NCBI RefSeq assembly: GCF_001677955.1
Contig: NZ_LELA01000153.1
Span: 1 to 32,209, forward strand
DNA from: Chryseobacterium sp. BGARF1
Lineage (GTDB): Bacteria; Bacteroidota; Bacteroidia; Flavobacteriales; Weeksellaceae
Direction: 5' to 3'
Length of the DNA stretch: 32,209 nt
Shown here: positions 16,270 through 24,421 of the stretch, piece by piece
Position numbering within the stretch: the first letter of the stretch is position 1
Layout of the letters: each line of letters opens with the position of its first letter
Position numbers and translations under genes: made by a program
The notes under the pieces: generated by a model
Database searches by the model: none
What the model saw: the letters and a program-made list of their open reading frames with translations, nothing else
What the model was told of the DNA's origin: nothing

Positions 16270-16513
16270 CGGTATCGGCATATTTAGTTCTAAGATACAA
16301 AAAAGCCACACATTTTGAGCGTGTTATAAAAAAATTATTTCAGCTATCTAAAAATTCCTAAATAGTTTCTGTGCTTTGATTAGAATGCAAGTTAAATTTT
16401 TAAAATTCATAAGCTTTTCAAATTATTTTAATACATCAAAAGGTGATTAAAATAATATTTCTATCTTTAGAGACAAAATTAATATGCCATCAAAATCCGA
16501 TAATTTTATATAT

Positions 16514-18001
16514 ATGAAATCAAAAATCTATTCTCTTTTATTTTTGACAAGCTTTAGTCTCGTTTTATCACAAAATATTAATTTTGCTGATGCTAATTTT
16601 AAGAATGCCTTACTGCCTTTTCAAGATGTAAATGGTGATGGACAAATCTCTTTGAGTGAAGCTCAAAACGCTACTTATATTAATATTGATACCAATAATA
16701 ATATTACAAATCTGGGTGGAATTGAGCATTATCCTAATCTAACCATTCTTATGATTAAGAACAATCCCATTAGTGCCCCTCTTAATCTCAGTCAAAACAC
16801 TCAGCTTCAAAACTTAAGATTGGGATTTGGTACAGCGGTGACATCAGTTGACTTGACCGGATTAGCACAACTTAAATACCTGAGTATCGGTGTGGCATCA
16901 AATACACTTATTAATGTTTTAAATAAACCACTCTTAGAAGAAATCATAATTGAAGGAACTCTTTCAGGAGGTCTTTCGTCTATTGATGTCTCACAAAATC
17001 CTTTATTAAAAAAATTATGGATCAACAATAATAATTTGACCAGCATAGATGTTACACAAAATCCTGTTTTAGAAGAATTGGTATTGCAAAAAGACCCTAA
17101 TTTACCTAACAGTATCAGTTCAATAAATGTCACTCAGAATCCTCTGCTTACAATAATAGCCGTTCCTGGGCATTCTTTACTTCCTTCTATTGATGTAACC
17201 ATGAATCCTCTTTTACAACACTTAAACATAGGAGCAACTTCAATTACCAGCTTAAATCTGACCAACAACCCTTTGCTTAAAACCTTAGCTATTGATCATA
17301 ATAACTTTTCTAATGGTATTAATCTTTCTCAAGTTCCACTTTTGGAGCAATTTAATGGTTTCCAGTCACAATTATCAAACTTAAGCTTCAGCAACAATCC
17401 TAATCTACAAGCTATTTCTGTTGGGAACAATTATCTTACTACCTTAAATCTTAGCAATTTACAGCAATTAATTAACTTCAGCGCAGTAAATAATCTATTT
17501 ACCTCTTTAGATCTCACTAATAATATCAGCTTACAATATGTAAGTTTTACCTCTAATCAATTGATGAAATACATCAATATTAAAAATGGATACAATCAAA
17601 ATATTGTGTGGTTGCATATTTCAGATTATCAATTTATGCCACAATTAACCGGAATTTGTGTAGATGATTCTAATTCGTCTTATGCTTCTAAAGTAAAAGT
17701 TGCAGTTGGTAATAATGTATTGGTCACCTCAAACTGTTCTTTGCTTTCAACTCAGGAAGCCGCACAGAAAAATTTATCATTAAAAGTTTTTCCTAATCCT
17801 ACTGATGATATTTTGTATGTAGAAACTAAGGAAAAGTTAATTGATTATTCTATTTTCTCAATGTCTGGACAAAAAATTTCTGCAGATATTTTTAGAAATA
17901 ATGAAAAAAATGTGAACGTAAAAAACCTTTTGCACGGAAACTATATTATTCAGATCAAAACGAATCGCCAAACCTACACCAACAAAATCGTAAAAAAATA
18001 G
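16514..18001 (+). CDS. T9SS-secreted leucine-rich-repeat protein
   Basis: An extracellular or surface protein probably used for binding. The signal peptide MKSKIYSLLFLTSFSLVLSQ gives a start at 16514. An in-frame ATG at 16484 would add ten polar residues and cannot be excluded. An EF-hand-like or dockerin-like loop DVNGDGQISLSEAQ lies near mature residues 25-40. It is followed by about a dozen irregular repeats of the form L..(I/L)DVTQNPLL..L (about 70-370). The tail has the T9SS type A sorting domain, starting VFPNPTDDILYVE and ending NYIIQIKTNRQTYTNKIVKK. The binding partner is unknown. A strong terminator follows. Confidence 0.85.
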   Translation: MKSKIYSLLFLTSFSLVLSQNINFADANFKNALLPFQDVNGDGQISLSEAQNATYINIDTNNNITNLGGIEHYPNLTILMIKNNPISAPLNLSQNTQLQNLRLGFGTAVTSVDLTGLAQLKYLSIGVASNTLINVLNKPLLEEIIIEGTLSGGLSSIDVSQNPLLKKLWINNNNLTSIDVTQNPVLEELVLQKDPNLPNSISSINVTQNPLLTIIAVPGHSLLPSIDVTMNPLLQHLNIGATSITSLNLTNNPLLKTLAIDHNNFSNGINLSQVPLLEQFNGFQSQLSNLSFSNNPNLQAISVGNNYLTTLNLSNLQQLINFSAVNNLFTSLDLTNNISLQYVSFTSNQLMKYINIKNGYNQNIVWLHISDYQFMPQLTGICVDDSNSSYASKVKVAVGNNVLVTSNCSLLSTQEAAQKNLSLKVFPNPTDDILYVETKEKLIDYSIFSMSGQKISADIFRNNEKNVNVKNLLHGNYIIQIKTNRQTYTNKIVKK

Positions 18002-18018
18002 CTCTACTAAATACTTAT

Positions 18019-18054
18019 AAAAAAGCCTTGCCACAATTGTGACAAGGTTTTTTT
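18019..18054. terminator. Bidirectional terminator between LRR gene and GH3 gene
   Basis: An 18-base dyad centred on CAATTG pairs an A-rich left flank with a run of seven T on the right. The core GCCTTG/CAAGGT pairs with one wobble. It lies between convergent stops at 18001 and 18082 and has T-runs on both strands. Confidence 0.85.
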
Positions 18055-18081
18055 GTATTGAAATAATAAACCTAAAAAAGT

Positions 18082-20409
18082 TTATTTCGTCCAGTTAATT
18101 TTTGAATGTTTCACCTCTTCAGAGTTTGTACCAATCATGATATCAAATTCTCCGGCTTCCCAATCGTATTTTAAATCTCCGTTGTAGAATTTCAAGCTTT
18201 CTGGGCTGATGTCGAAAGTAATCTTTTTAGATTCTCCTTTTTTCAACATTACTTTTTGGAATCCTTTTAATTCTTTTACCGGTCTAGTAATCGTTCCTAC
18301 CATATCTCTGATGTATAACTGCACCACTTCTGCTCCATCATAGTTTCCTGAATTCGTCAAAGTAATCGAAGCTTGAATGGTTTGATTTCCTTTTGGATTT
18401 GCGTTAGAAACCGTCACATCAGAATAGTTGAATTTAGAATAACTCAATCCATATCCAAACGGATACAATGGTGTATTGCACTCATCCATATAGTTTGAAC
18501 GGAATCTTTGGTATTCACATTTATCTGTCAATTCCTGACTTAATGGTCGACCTGTATTTTTAGCATTATAATAAATCGGAACCTGTCCTAAGCTTCTTGG
18601 GAACGTCATCGGTAGTTTTCCTGAAGGGTTTACCTTGCCGAAAAGTACATCAGCAATGGCATTACCCGCTTCTGAACCTGCAAACCAAGCATTCAAAATA
18701 GCATCAGGAGCATCTTTTACATTGGTTAATGCCAAAGGACGACCCGTAAAAAGTACCATTGCGATTGGTTTTCCTGTTTTTTTCAATTCATTCAACAAAT
18801 CAACCTGAGATTGAGGAATTGTAATTTCAGTTCTTGAAGAAGATTCACCACTCATTTCTGCAGACTCTCCTATTGCCAAAACAATAACGTCAGCTTTATT
18901 CGCAATATCAACTGCTTCTTTTAATAACGCCTCTTTTGAACGATTGTCTCTGTCGGTTTTCTTACCGTGAGCTGCATAAATATCTTCTAATTTAACATCG
19001 TAATCAATGTTGGCGCCTTTTGCAGAAAGAAATTTAACGTCTTTTCCGTAATTAGCCTGAAGACCTTGCATTAAATTAACAGAAACAGCATGTTTTGTAG
19101 CCACACTCCAAGTTCCTGCCATATTCATTGAGTTGTTCACCAATGGACCAATCACTGCAACAGTTCCTGATTTTTTCAAAGGTAAAACCTGGTTTTCATT
19201 TTTCATTAAAACCATAGACTGCGCTGCTGCACTTCTTGCGATATTACGGTTTTCTAAATTGTAAACTTCTTTAGCCGCTAGTTTTGCATCACCATGTTTG
19301 TAAGGATTGTCGAATAAGCCTAAATCATATTTAGACTCCAAAACTCTTCTTGCAGCCATATCAATTTCCGCCTGCGTTACTTTTCCTTCAGTTAAAGATT
19401 TTTTTAAAGTAGTTAAAAATCCTTCACCCACCATATCCATGTCAACTCCGGCTTTTAAAGCTAAGGCAGAAACCTGTTGAAGGTCTCCCATTCCGTGGTC
19501 AACCATTTCGTTAATCCCCGTATAATCAGTTACTACAAAACCTTTGAATTTCCATTGATTTCTTAAAACTTCAGTTTGTAACCATCTGCTTCCTGTTGCA
19601 GGAACTCCATCCACTTCATTAAAAGAAGCCATTACAGAAGCTACACCTGCATCAACCGCCGCTTTATAAGGAGGAAAATATTCGTTGAACATTCTCACAT
19701 GACTCATATCAACTGTATTGTAATCTCTACCCGCTTCACCCGCTCCGTATAATGCAAAATGTTTTACACAAGCCAAAATATTGGTTCCGTTTGCCAAGTC
19801 TTTTCCTTGGTAACCATAGACCATATTTTTAGCAATTTCGCTTCCTAAATACGGATCTTCACCAGAACCTTCAGAAACTCTTCCCCATCTTGGTTCACGC
19901 GAAATATCGACCATTGGCGAGAACGTCCAGTTGATTCCGTCTGCTGCTGCTTCTTTTGCTGCAACTCTTGCTGACTGCTGTACCAAATTCATATCCCATG
20001 AAGCTGCTAAGCCTAATGGAATTGGAAAAGTAGTTTCATAACCGTGAATGACGTCCATCCCAAAAATCAATGGAATTTTCAGACGGCTGTTTTCAACGGC
20101 AACTTTTTGTACAGCTTTAATTTTTTCAGCCCCTTTTATATTGAACAATCCACCGACTAGTCCTTGCTCAACTTTCTTTCCAATGTCTGAACTTTTAGCC
20201 AAACCAGTTGTAAAATCTCCTGAACTTGGTAAATTCAGCTGTCCGATTTTTTCATCTAAGGTCATTTTAGCTAAAAGAGCATCAACAAAAGCCTTTTTCT
20301 TCGACTGATATTGAACAGTCTGGTAAGACTGAACCGGCTTTGTTACCATTTCCTGTGCCGAAAACACAGGAGCTAATGCTAAAGTCGCAATTACAATTAA
20401 CTTTTTCAT
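18082..20409 (-). CDS. bglX: GH3 beta-glucosidase (BglX type)
   Basis: A periplasmic family-3 glycoside hydrolase that removes terminal beta-glucosyl units from oligosaccharides. A signal peptide (about 1-18) precedes the TIM-barrel domain. KHFALYGAGEAGRDYN is the conserved substrate-site stretch. Asp295 in FVVTDYTG is the expected nucleophile. The alpha/beta sandwich domain carries the likely acid/base glutamate in GESAEMSGESSSRTEI. A fibronectin-III-like C-terminal domain ends near ELKGFQKVMLKKGESKKITFDI. At 775 residues it has BglX length. It is the most promoter-distal gene of the locus, 108 bases after the alpha/beta hydrolase. Linkage preference cannot be read by eye. A beta-1,2 preference is suggested only by the glycoamylase-like neighbour. 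Confidence 0.93.
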   Translation of the reverse strand: MKKLIVIATLALAPVFSAQEMVTKPVQSYQTVQYQSKKKAFVDALLAKMTLDEKIGQLNLPSSGDFTTGLAKSSDIGKKVEQGLVGGLFNIKGAEKIKAVQKVAVENSRLKIPLIFGMDVIHGYETTFPIPLGLAASWDMNLVQQSARVAAKEAAADGINWTFSPMVDISREPRWGRVSEGSGEDPYLGSEIAKNMVYGYQGKDLANGTNILACVKHFALYGAGEAGRDYNTVDMSHVRMFNEYFPPYKAAVDAGVASVMASFNEVDGVPATGSRWLQTEVLRNQWKFKGFVVTDYTGINEMVDHGMGDLQQVSALALKAGVDMDMVGEGFLTTLKKSLTEGKVTQAEIDMAARRVLESKYDLGLFDNPYKHGDAKLAAKEVYNLENRNIARSAAAQSMVLMKNENQVLPLKKSGTVAVIGPLVNNSMNMAGTWSVATKHAVSVNLMQGLQANYGKDVKFLSAKGANIDYDVKLEDIYAAHGKKTDRDNRSKEALLKEAVDIANKADVIVLAIGESAEMSGESSSRTEITIPQSQVDLLNELKKTGKPIAMVLFTGRPLALTNVKDAPDAILNAWFAGSEAGNAIADVLFGKVNPSGKLPMTFPRSLGQVPIYYNAKNTGRPLSQELTDKCEYQRFRSNYMDECNTPLYPFGYGLSYSKFNYSDVTVSNANPKGNQTIQASITLTNSGNYDGAEVVQLYIRDMVGTITRPVKELKGFQKVMLKKGESKKITFDISPESLKFYNGDLKYDWEAGEFDIMIGTNSEEVKHSKINWTK

Positions 20410-20517
20410 ATATCTTACTTCTTAAATTATATTTCTTTTTGTTTTATCAATGATTCTATTTAAAGCAAAGAAAAACTAAATAGTTAATTTTTCAAAGATT
20501 TTTATCATTTAATTCAA

Positions 20518-21225
20518 TTATTTTTCTTTTCTCTTAGACAACATCCATTCATACAATGCTGGATTTGAATAAGTAGAATCCCAAGAATTGTGGTTATCAT
20601 TCGGGAAAATTGTCAATTCTGCAGATGGGTTTACCGGATGAAGTGCTTGGTAAAAATTAAAAGCATTTTCTGGCAATACGACATCATCCATTCCGCCATG
20701 AAAGATTTTCATGTTTAAATTTTTGTATTGATGAATGTTCGCATACATCACACGATCTGTAGGTGCACAAACAGAAACCACAGAAGCAAACATTTCAGGA
20801 TGTTCCATTGCCAGTTTCAGCGTTCCCCAACCTCCCATTGAAAGCCCTGTAAGGTAAATTCTAGAAGCATCAATTTTATATTTACTCTGAATTTCTTTAA
20901 TCAAATTGTAAACGCTTACCGTGTCCCACCAAGTATTTTCAGGACATTGAGGAGCTAAAATTGCCACAGGTTCTTTAATCAGATTTTTGTACGTAAAAGG
21001 ACTGTGTGCTTTCACCAATTCTAAATTGTTACCTCTTTCTCCTGAACCATGAAGAAAGACAATCAAAGGAACATTGCCTTTTGCTTTTTGAGGATAATCT
21101 AAAATATATGAGATTTTTTCTACTCTTTTAACTTCTTTATTCAGTTCTGCTTTGATTTCCTGAGCTTGTAAACTCAATGAAAAAGGCAAAAGCAAAAAGG
21201 GTAAGTGTTTTAATTTTAAATTCAT
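20518..21225 (-). CDS. Secreted alpha/beta hydrolase (esterase-like)
   Basis: A 235-residue exported serine hydrolase of the PHB-depolymerase/feruloyl-esterase-like group. A signal peptide (about 1-22, LSLQAQ) leads into the fold. The oxyanion region is FLHGSGERGNN, the nucleophile motif GLSMGG contains Ser129, and the acid is probably Asp180 (HGGMDD) with His212 in NDNHNSW. Such enzymes in polysaccharide loci usually remove acyl groups from glycans, but the substrate here is unknown. It sits between a repeat-filled gap (21226-21519) and the GH3 gene and is probably co-transcribed with the latter. Confidence 0.85.
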   Translation of the reverse strand: MNLKLKHLPFLLLPFSLSLQAQEIKAELNKEVKRVEKISYILDYPQKAKGNVPLIVFLHGSGERGNNLELVKAHSPFTYKNLIKEPVAILAPQCPENTWWDTVSVYNLIKEIQSKYKIDASRIYLTGLSMGGWGTLKLAMEHPEMFASVVSVCAPTDRVMYANIHQYKNLNMKIFHGGMDDVVLPENAFNFYQALHPVNPSAELTIFPNDNHNSWDSTYSNPALYEWMLSKRKEK

Positions 21226-21239
21226 ATTTCTTTAGGTTT

Positions 21240-21300
21240 TGGCTAAAGCCGTTTGATTTTATTCTTAGGTTAAAACGGGCTAAAGCCCATTTCTATTGAT
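21240..21300. repeat. Second copy of the GGCTAAAGCC repeat
   Basis: GGCTAAAGCC units at 21241-21250 and 21278-21287. Bases 21277-21300 match the right outer arm at 400-423 with one mismatch, and the similarity continues into ATTTTGT on both sides. Confidence 0.75.
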
Positions 21301-21310
21301 TATTTTGTGA

Positions 21311-21341
21311 GCCTTGTCAAGGTTTTAAACCTTGACAAGGC
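21311..21341. repeat. Perfect palindrome GCCTTGTCAAGGTTT / AAACCTTGACAAGGC
   Basis: Two perfect 15-base arms (21311-21325, 21327-21341) around one central T. It directly follows the GGCTAAAGCC repeat. It contains the CCTTGTCA/TGACAAGG unit also present in the terminator at 18019-18054. Confidence 0.75.
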
Positions 21342-21355
21342 TTGGTTGTTATTGC

Positions 21356-21464
21356 TAGCCCCGATTGCAGCATTTGTTTGAGCTCATTTTGTGGGTTTCG
21401 GCGGCAGCTTTGCTGCTGCCGAAACCCACAAAATAGCGAGTGCGGAAAGCGGGATTAAGCTCCT
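21356..21464. repeat. REP-like interspersed element with long hairpin
   Basis: The centre is a long hairpin: arms 21386-21408 and 21412-21434 pair at 22 of 23 positions around a TTT loop, with a GC-rich core GGCGGCAGC. The flanks TAGCCCCGATTGCAGC (21356-21371) and GCGGAAAGCGGGATTAAGCT match, in reverse complement, the ends of the element at 10898-10987. No transposase is nearby. Confidence 0.75.
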
Positions 21465-21473
21465 AAAATAGCA

Positions 21474-21501
21474 ATTGGCTGATGGCTAATGGCTGGTGGC
21501 T
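21474..21501. repeat. Four tandem 7-base units NNTGGCT
   Basis: ATTGGCT, GATGGCT, AATGGCT and GGTGGCT follow one another without gaps just after the REP-like element and just before the stop of the glycoamylase-like gene. Confidence 0.7.
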
Positions 21502-21519
21502 TTTTGTAGCTATAAGTGG

Positions 21520-22905
21520 CTATTTAATATTGTATTTTTCTGATTTAAAATCTAATTTTTTTAATCCTTTCTGGATTTCAGGAGCATTCATGAATAATTT
21601 CCATAAAAATCCTGTTCTGTAATTTTCAATCATCGGAGCGATGGTTCCCTGGTCGATGGCTAAATATCTTGGTGTCGTCCAATTGTTATAGTGAATTGAA
21701 GTAGCATCATAAGGGCCTGCAGAACCGATAAATTCAGGTTTTGAATAAATAAACCTTAAGAAATCCATAGATTCTTTGGGCGTGTAAGGAAAACTGCTCA
21801 AAGCCGCTGTTGAAGTAATTACGCCATGGTCGTTTTGAGGAAAATGGGCATCATAGCCAACGCTTCCATCTTTATTTCTTGAATAACCAGCTGTTAATCC
21901 CCAATAATTGGGTCCGTAACCTTTCCATTGTTTTGGGTTTTCGACACAGTATTTGTAATCGATAAGAACTTGATTTTTATTTAAATCGAAGTAATTTTTG
22001 ATTAATTTATCTGACAAATTGGTAGGATCCAGACCGATGTAAGAATACTGAGTCCAAAATAATGGTCCGCCATACTCTTCGGCTCCGTTGTGTTTTACAT
22101 ACATCGGAAGACCGTATTTTTCTTTGTCTGAAAGGTAAGTTCCGTTTCTCGTCCAGCCTTTCTCATATGTTTCCGCATCAATAGAATAGGTTGGTGATGA
22201 AGCTGCTAAAATGTAGGTAATTAAACACTCATTATAACCTTCTAAAGGAAAATTCATTTCCCATTGATATTCCGGTGACCAGTGCCAATAGAGTACTTTT
22301 TCACCGCCTTTCGTGTACCAGTTCCACTGGATACCTTTCCAAAGTTCGTCACATTTTTTGGCAAGCGCTTTTTCTTCAGCGTTTCCGTTTTTGAAATATT
22401 CTCTCACCTGAATAATTCCAGTGGTAAGAAATGCAGTTTCTACTAAATCTCCACCATTGTCTTTTTTTCCGAAAGGAACAGTTTTTCCTGTTTCTCCGTT
22501 GATCCAGTGTGACCACGCCCCTTTATGACGGTCTGCTTTTGCAAGAAAATCCATGGCGGTCGTCAATCTTTTCACCGCATCTTTTCTAGAAATAAACCCT
22601 CTCTCAACACCCACTAAAATAGTTGCTAAACCAAAACCTGAACCTCCTGTTGTGATGACATGTTTGTCATTATCCGGATAGATATTGTCTTCGTGATATC
22701 TTTCTCTTCCCAACATAGAATTGGGTTCTGCATAATCCCAGAAATATTTCAGGGCATCTTTCTGAACCTTATCCATCAACTGCTGGTCTGTAATATTTGA
22801 TTTTACAACTGATTTTTGAGGAGATTCCTGTTTTGAAATTTGAGAATTTTTGCACGAGACAATAAGTGATGATGTCGCTGCGATTGAGAGTATTATCCTT
22901 TTCAT
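21520..22905 (-). CDS. Glycoamylase-domain lipoprotein, possible GH144 glucanase
   Basis: A probable glucan-degrading lipoprotein of the glycoamylase-like (PF10091) group. The lipobox SLIVSC puts the lipidated residue at Cys18. Family stretches include DALKYFWDYAEPNSMLGRER, TTGGSGFGLATILVGVERG, KDNGGDLVETAFLTTG and, near the C-terminus, AIDQGTIAPMIENYRTGFLWK. This (alpha/alpha)6-barrel group includes the GH144 beta-1,2-glucanases, and PF10091 proteins often accompany GH3 enzymes and SusC/SusD, as here. At 461 residues it has the length expected for that family. It is 72 bases after susD, with a small hairpin between. Calling the linkage beta-1,2 is inference. The family assignment itself is well supported. 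Confidence 0.85.
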   Translation of the reverse strand: MKRIILSIAATSSLIVSCKNSQISKQESPQKSVVKSNITDQQLMDKVQKDALKYFWDYAEPNSMLGRERYHEDNIYPDNDKHVITTGGSGFGLATILVGVERGFISRKDAVKRLTTAMDFLAKADRHKGAWSHWINGETGKTVPFGKKDNGGDLVETAFLTTGIIQVREYFKNGNAEEKALAKKCDELWKGIQWNWYTKGGEKVLYWHWSPEYQWEMNFPLEGYNECLITYILAASSPTYSIDAETYEKGWTRNGTYLSDKEKYGLPMYVKHNGAEEYGGPLFWTQYSYIGLDPTNLSDKLIKNYFDLNKNQVLIDYKYCVENPKQWKGYGPNYWGLTAGYSRNKDGSVGYDAHFPQNDHGVITSTAALSSFPYTPKESMDFLRFIYSKPEFIGSAGPYDATSIHYNNWTTPRYLAIDQGTIAPMIENYRTGFLWKLFMNAPEIQKGLKKLDFKSEKYNIK

Positions 22906-22937
22906 TATATCATTTTTTAAACTTGAATACTAAAAGA

Positions 22938-22961
22938 AGAGGAGAACTTTCATTCTCCTCT
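22938..22961 (-). terminator. Hairpin between susD and the glycoamylase gene
   Basis: Perfect 9-base arms AGAGGAGAA (22938-22946) and TTCTCCTCT (22953-22961) with a 6-base loop. The minus-strand tail is only moderately T-rich, so this may be a leaky terminator or a 3'-end-stabilising stem giving more susCD than enzyme mRNA. Confidence 0.5.
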
Positions 22962-22977
22962 AAATATTTGATTATGA

Positions 22978-24411
22978 TTAATAACCGGGGTTTTGAACGA
23001 AAAGCCCGTTGCTTTGATTAATCGCATCCATAGGAATTGGGAAAAGTTCATTTTTCCCTGCTTTAAATCCTTTAGCAGCTAAAACTGTAGCAGCTTGTCC
23101 AGTTCTTACAAGATCTGGGAATCTGTCCATTTCCATTGCTAATTCCACCCTTCTTTCCTGCCAGATAGCAGCTTTAAGAGCAGCCTGTGTAGTAGCTGTA
23201 GTATTTCCAAGGTTTGCTCTGAATCTTACCTTATTAATATTTAAAATAGCTGTAGCAGTATTTCCTAATTCGTTAGCAGCTTCTGCATTAATTAAAAGAA
23301 TATCTGCAAATCTTAGGATTCTAACATTTTGAATAGAACCATATCCACAAGAGCTATTATTTAAAGATCTAGGAACATACACTTTTTGGTTCCACATATC
23401 TCCTGCATTAGGATCTCCTTTCTTGATTAAATCGCCCTCAAGAGTTGTTTCACCTTCTCTTAAAATAGATAACTCCTTTCTGATATCACCTGTTTCAAAT
23501 GCATTTTCTAAAGCTGTTGTTGGGGTAAAGAATCCCCATCCGAATTGGTTTCTTACTCCCTGAACTTCTGCATATTGACTACCTGCATCCTTACCTAAAG
23601 AAGGATCACAACCACAATTTACTTCGAATACTGACTCAGTTCCAAATTCACCAGCAGGTCTGAATAGATGATTAAAGTCTGGATCTAAAGAATATCCCAT
23701 TGCAATAACCAGATTCGATGTATCATAAGCCTTTTGATAATCTTTCATATAAAGATAAACCTTAGAAAGTAATCCTAACGCACTACCTTTTGTTACCCTT
23801 CCTAACTCTGAAGCTGGATAAGTTTGAGGTAACACTGCGGCAGCTTCTGTTAAATCTTTTACGATAAAGGCATAAACTTCTGCAGCAGAATTCCTTGGCT
23901 TAGTGTAAATTCCATCAGCAGGTAAACCATCAAAAATAGGAACTCCTCCGTAGATTCTTACTAAATTGAAATAAAAGTATGCTCTCAACATTTTAGTTTC
24001 AGCGATCAATCTGTTCTTTAGCGTAGCATCCATTTCTATTTTAGGCACGTTGGTAATTACCTGATTGGCTCTGTTAACTGCCTGCCACTGCCCGATCCAA
24101 TATCCTCTAACCCCATCATCACTACTTGTAAACGTAAAGTTGTCATATGCATTGATAAATGACGCATCTCCAGGATTAGAACCTTTTTCTACATCATCAC
24201 CTGTTACTCCAAACACAAATTGTGCAGGAAAACCTGTATTTTCCCAGCTTCTTAAAAAACTGTACACAGCATTAGTTGCACGCATTGCATCATCTTGTGT
24301 TGTGAAGAAGTTTTCCACATCAATTTCTCCTTCATCTCTGATGTCTACAAAATCATTGTTGCAACTAACCATTAATGTCAACAGAGATAGTGTTAAAAAT
24401 ATTTTTTTCAT
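22978..24411 (-). CDS. SusD/RagB-family glycan-binding lipoprotein
   Basis: The outer-surface glycan-binding partner of the SusC transporter. The lipobox LTLMVSC places the lipid anchor at Cys17. Seen family features are the N-terminal FFTTQDDAMRATNAVYSFLR, the TPR-like middle (KMLRAYFYFNLVRIYGGVPIF, LGLLSKVYLYMKDYQKAYD) and the C-terminal VRILRFADILLINAEAANELG and WQERRVELAMEMDRFPDLVRTG. At 477 residues it is of usual length. It begins 10 bases after the SusC stop, so the two are translated from one message. The ligand cannot be read from sequence. Neighbours suggest a glucan. Confidence 0.94.
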   Translation of the reverse strand: MKKIFLTLSLLTLMVSCNNDFVDIRDEGEIDVENFFTTQDDAMRATNAVYSFLRSWENTGFPAQFVFGVTGDDVEKGSNPGDASFINAYDNFTFTSSDDGVRGYWIGQWQAVNRANQVITNVPKIEMDATLKNRLIAETKMLRAYFYFNLVRIYGGVPIFDGLPADGIYTKPRNSAAEVYAFIVKDLTEAAAVLPQTYPASELGRVTKGSALGLLSKVYLYMKDYQKAYDTSNLVIAMGYSLDPDFNHLFRPAGEFGTESVFEVNCGCDPSLGKDAGSQYAEVQGVRNQFGWGFFTPTTALENAFETGDIRKELSILREGETTLEGDLIKKGDPNAGDMWNQKVYVPRSLNNSSCGYGSIQNVRILRFADILLINAEAANELGNTATAILNINKVRFRANLGNTTATTQAALKAAIWQERRVELAMEMDRFPDLVRTGQAATVLAAKGFKAGKNELFPIPMDAINQSNGLFVQNPGY

Positions 24412-24421
24412 GATCTTTTAA

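Noticed and set aside
16222..16311. 30-residue N-terminal extension of the small secreted protein from a GTG
   Set aside because: It would hide a clean signal peptide and crosses a TAnnTTTG promoter box.
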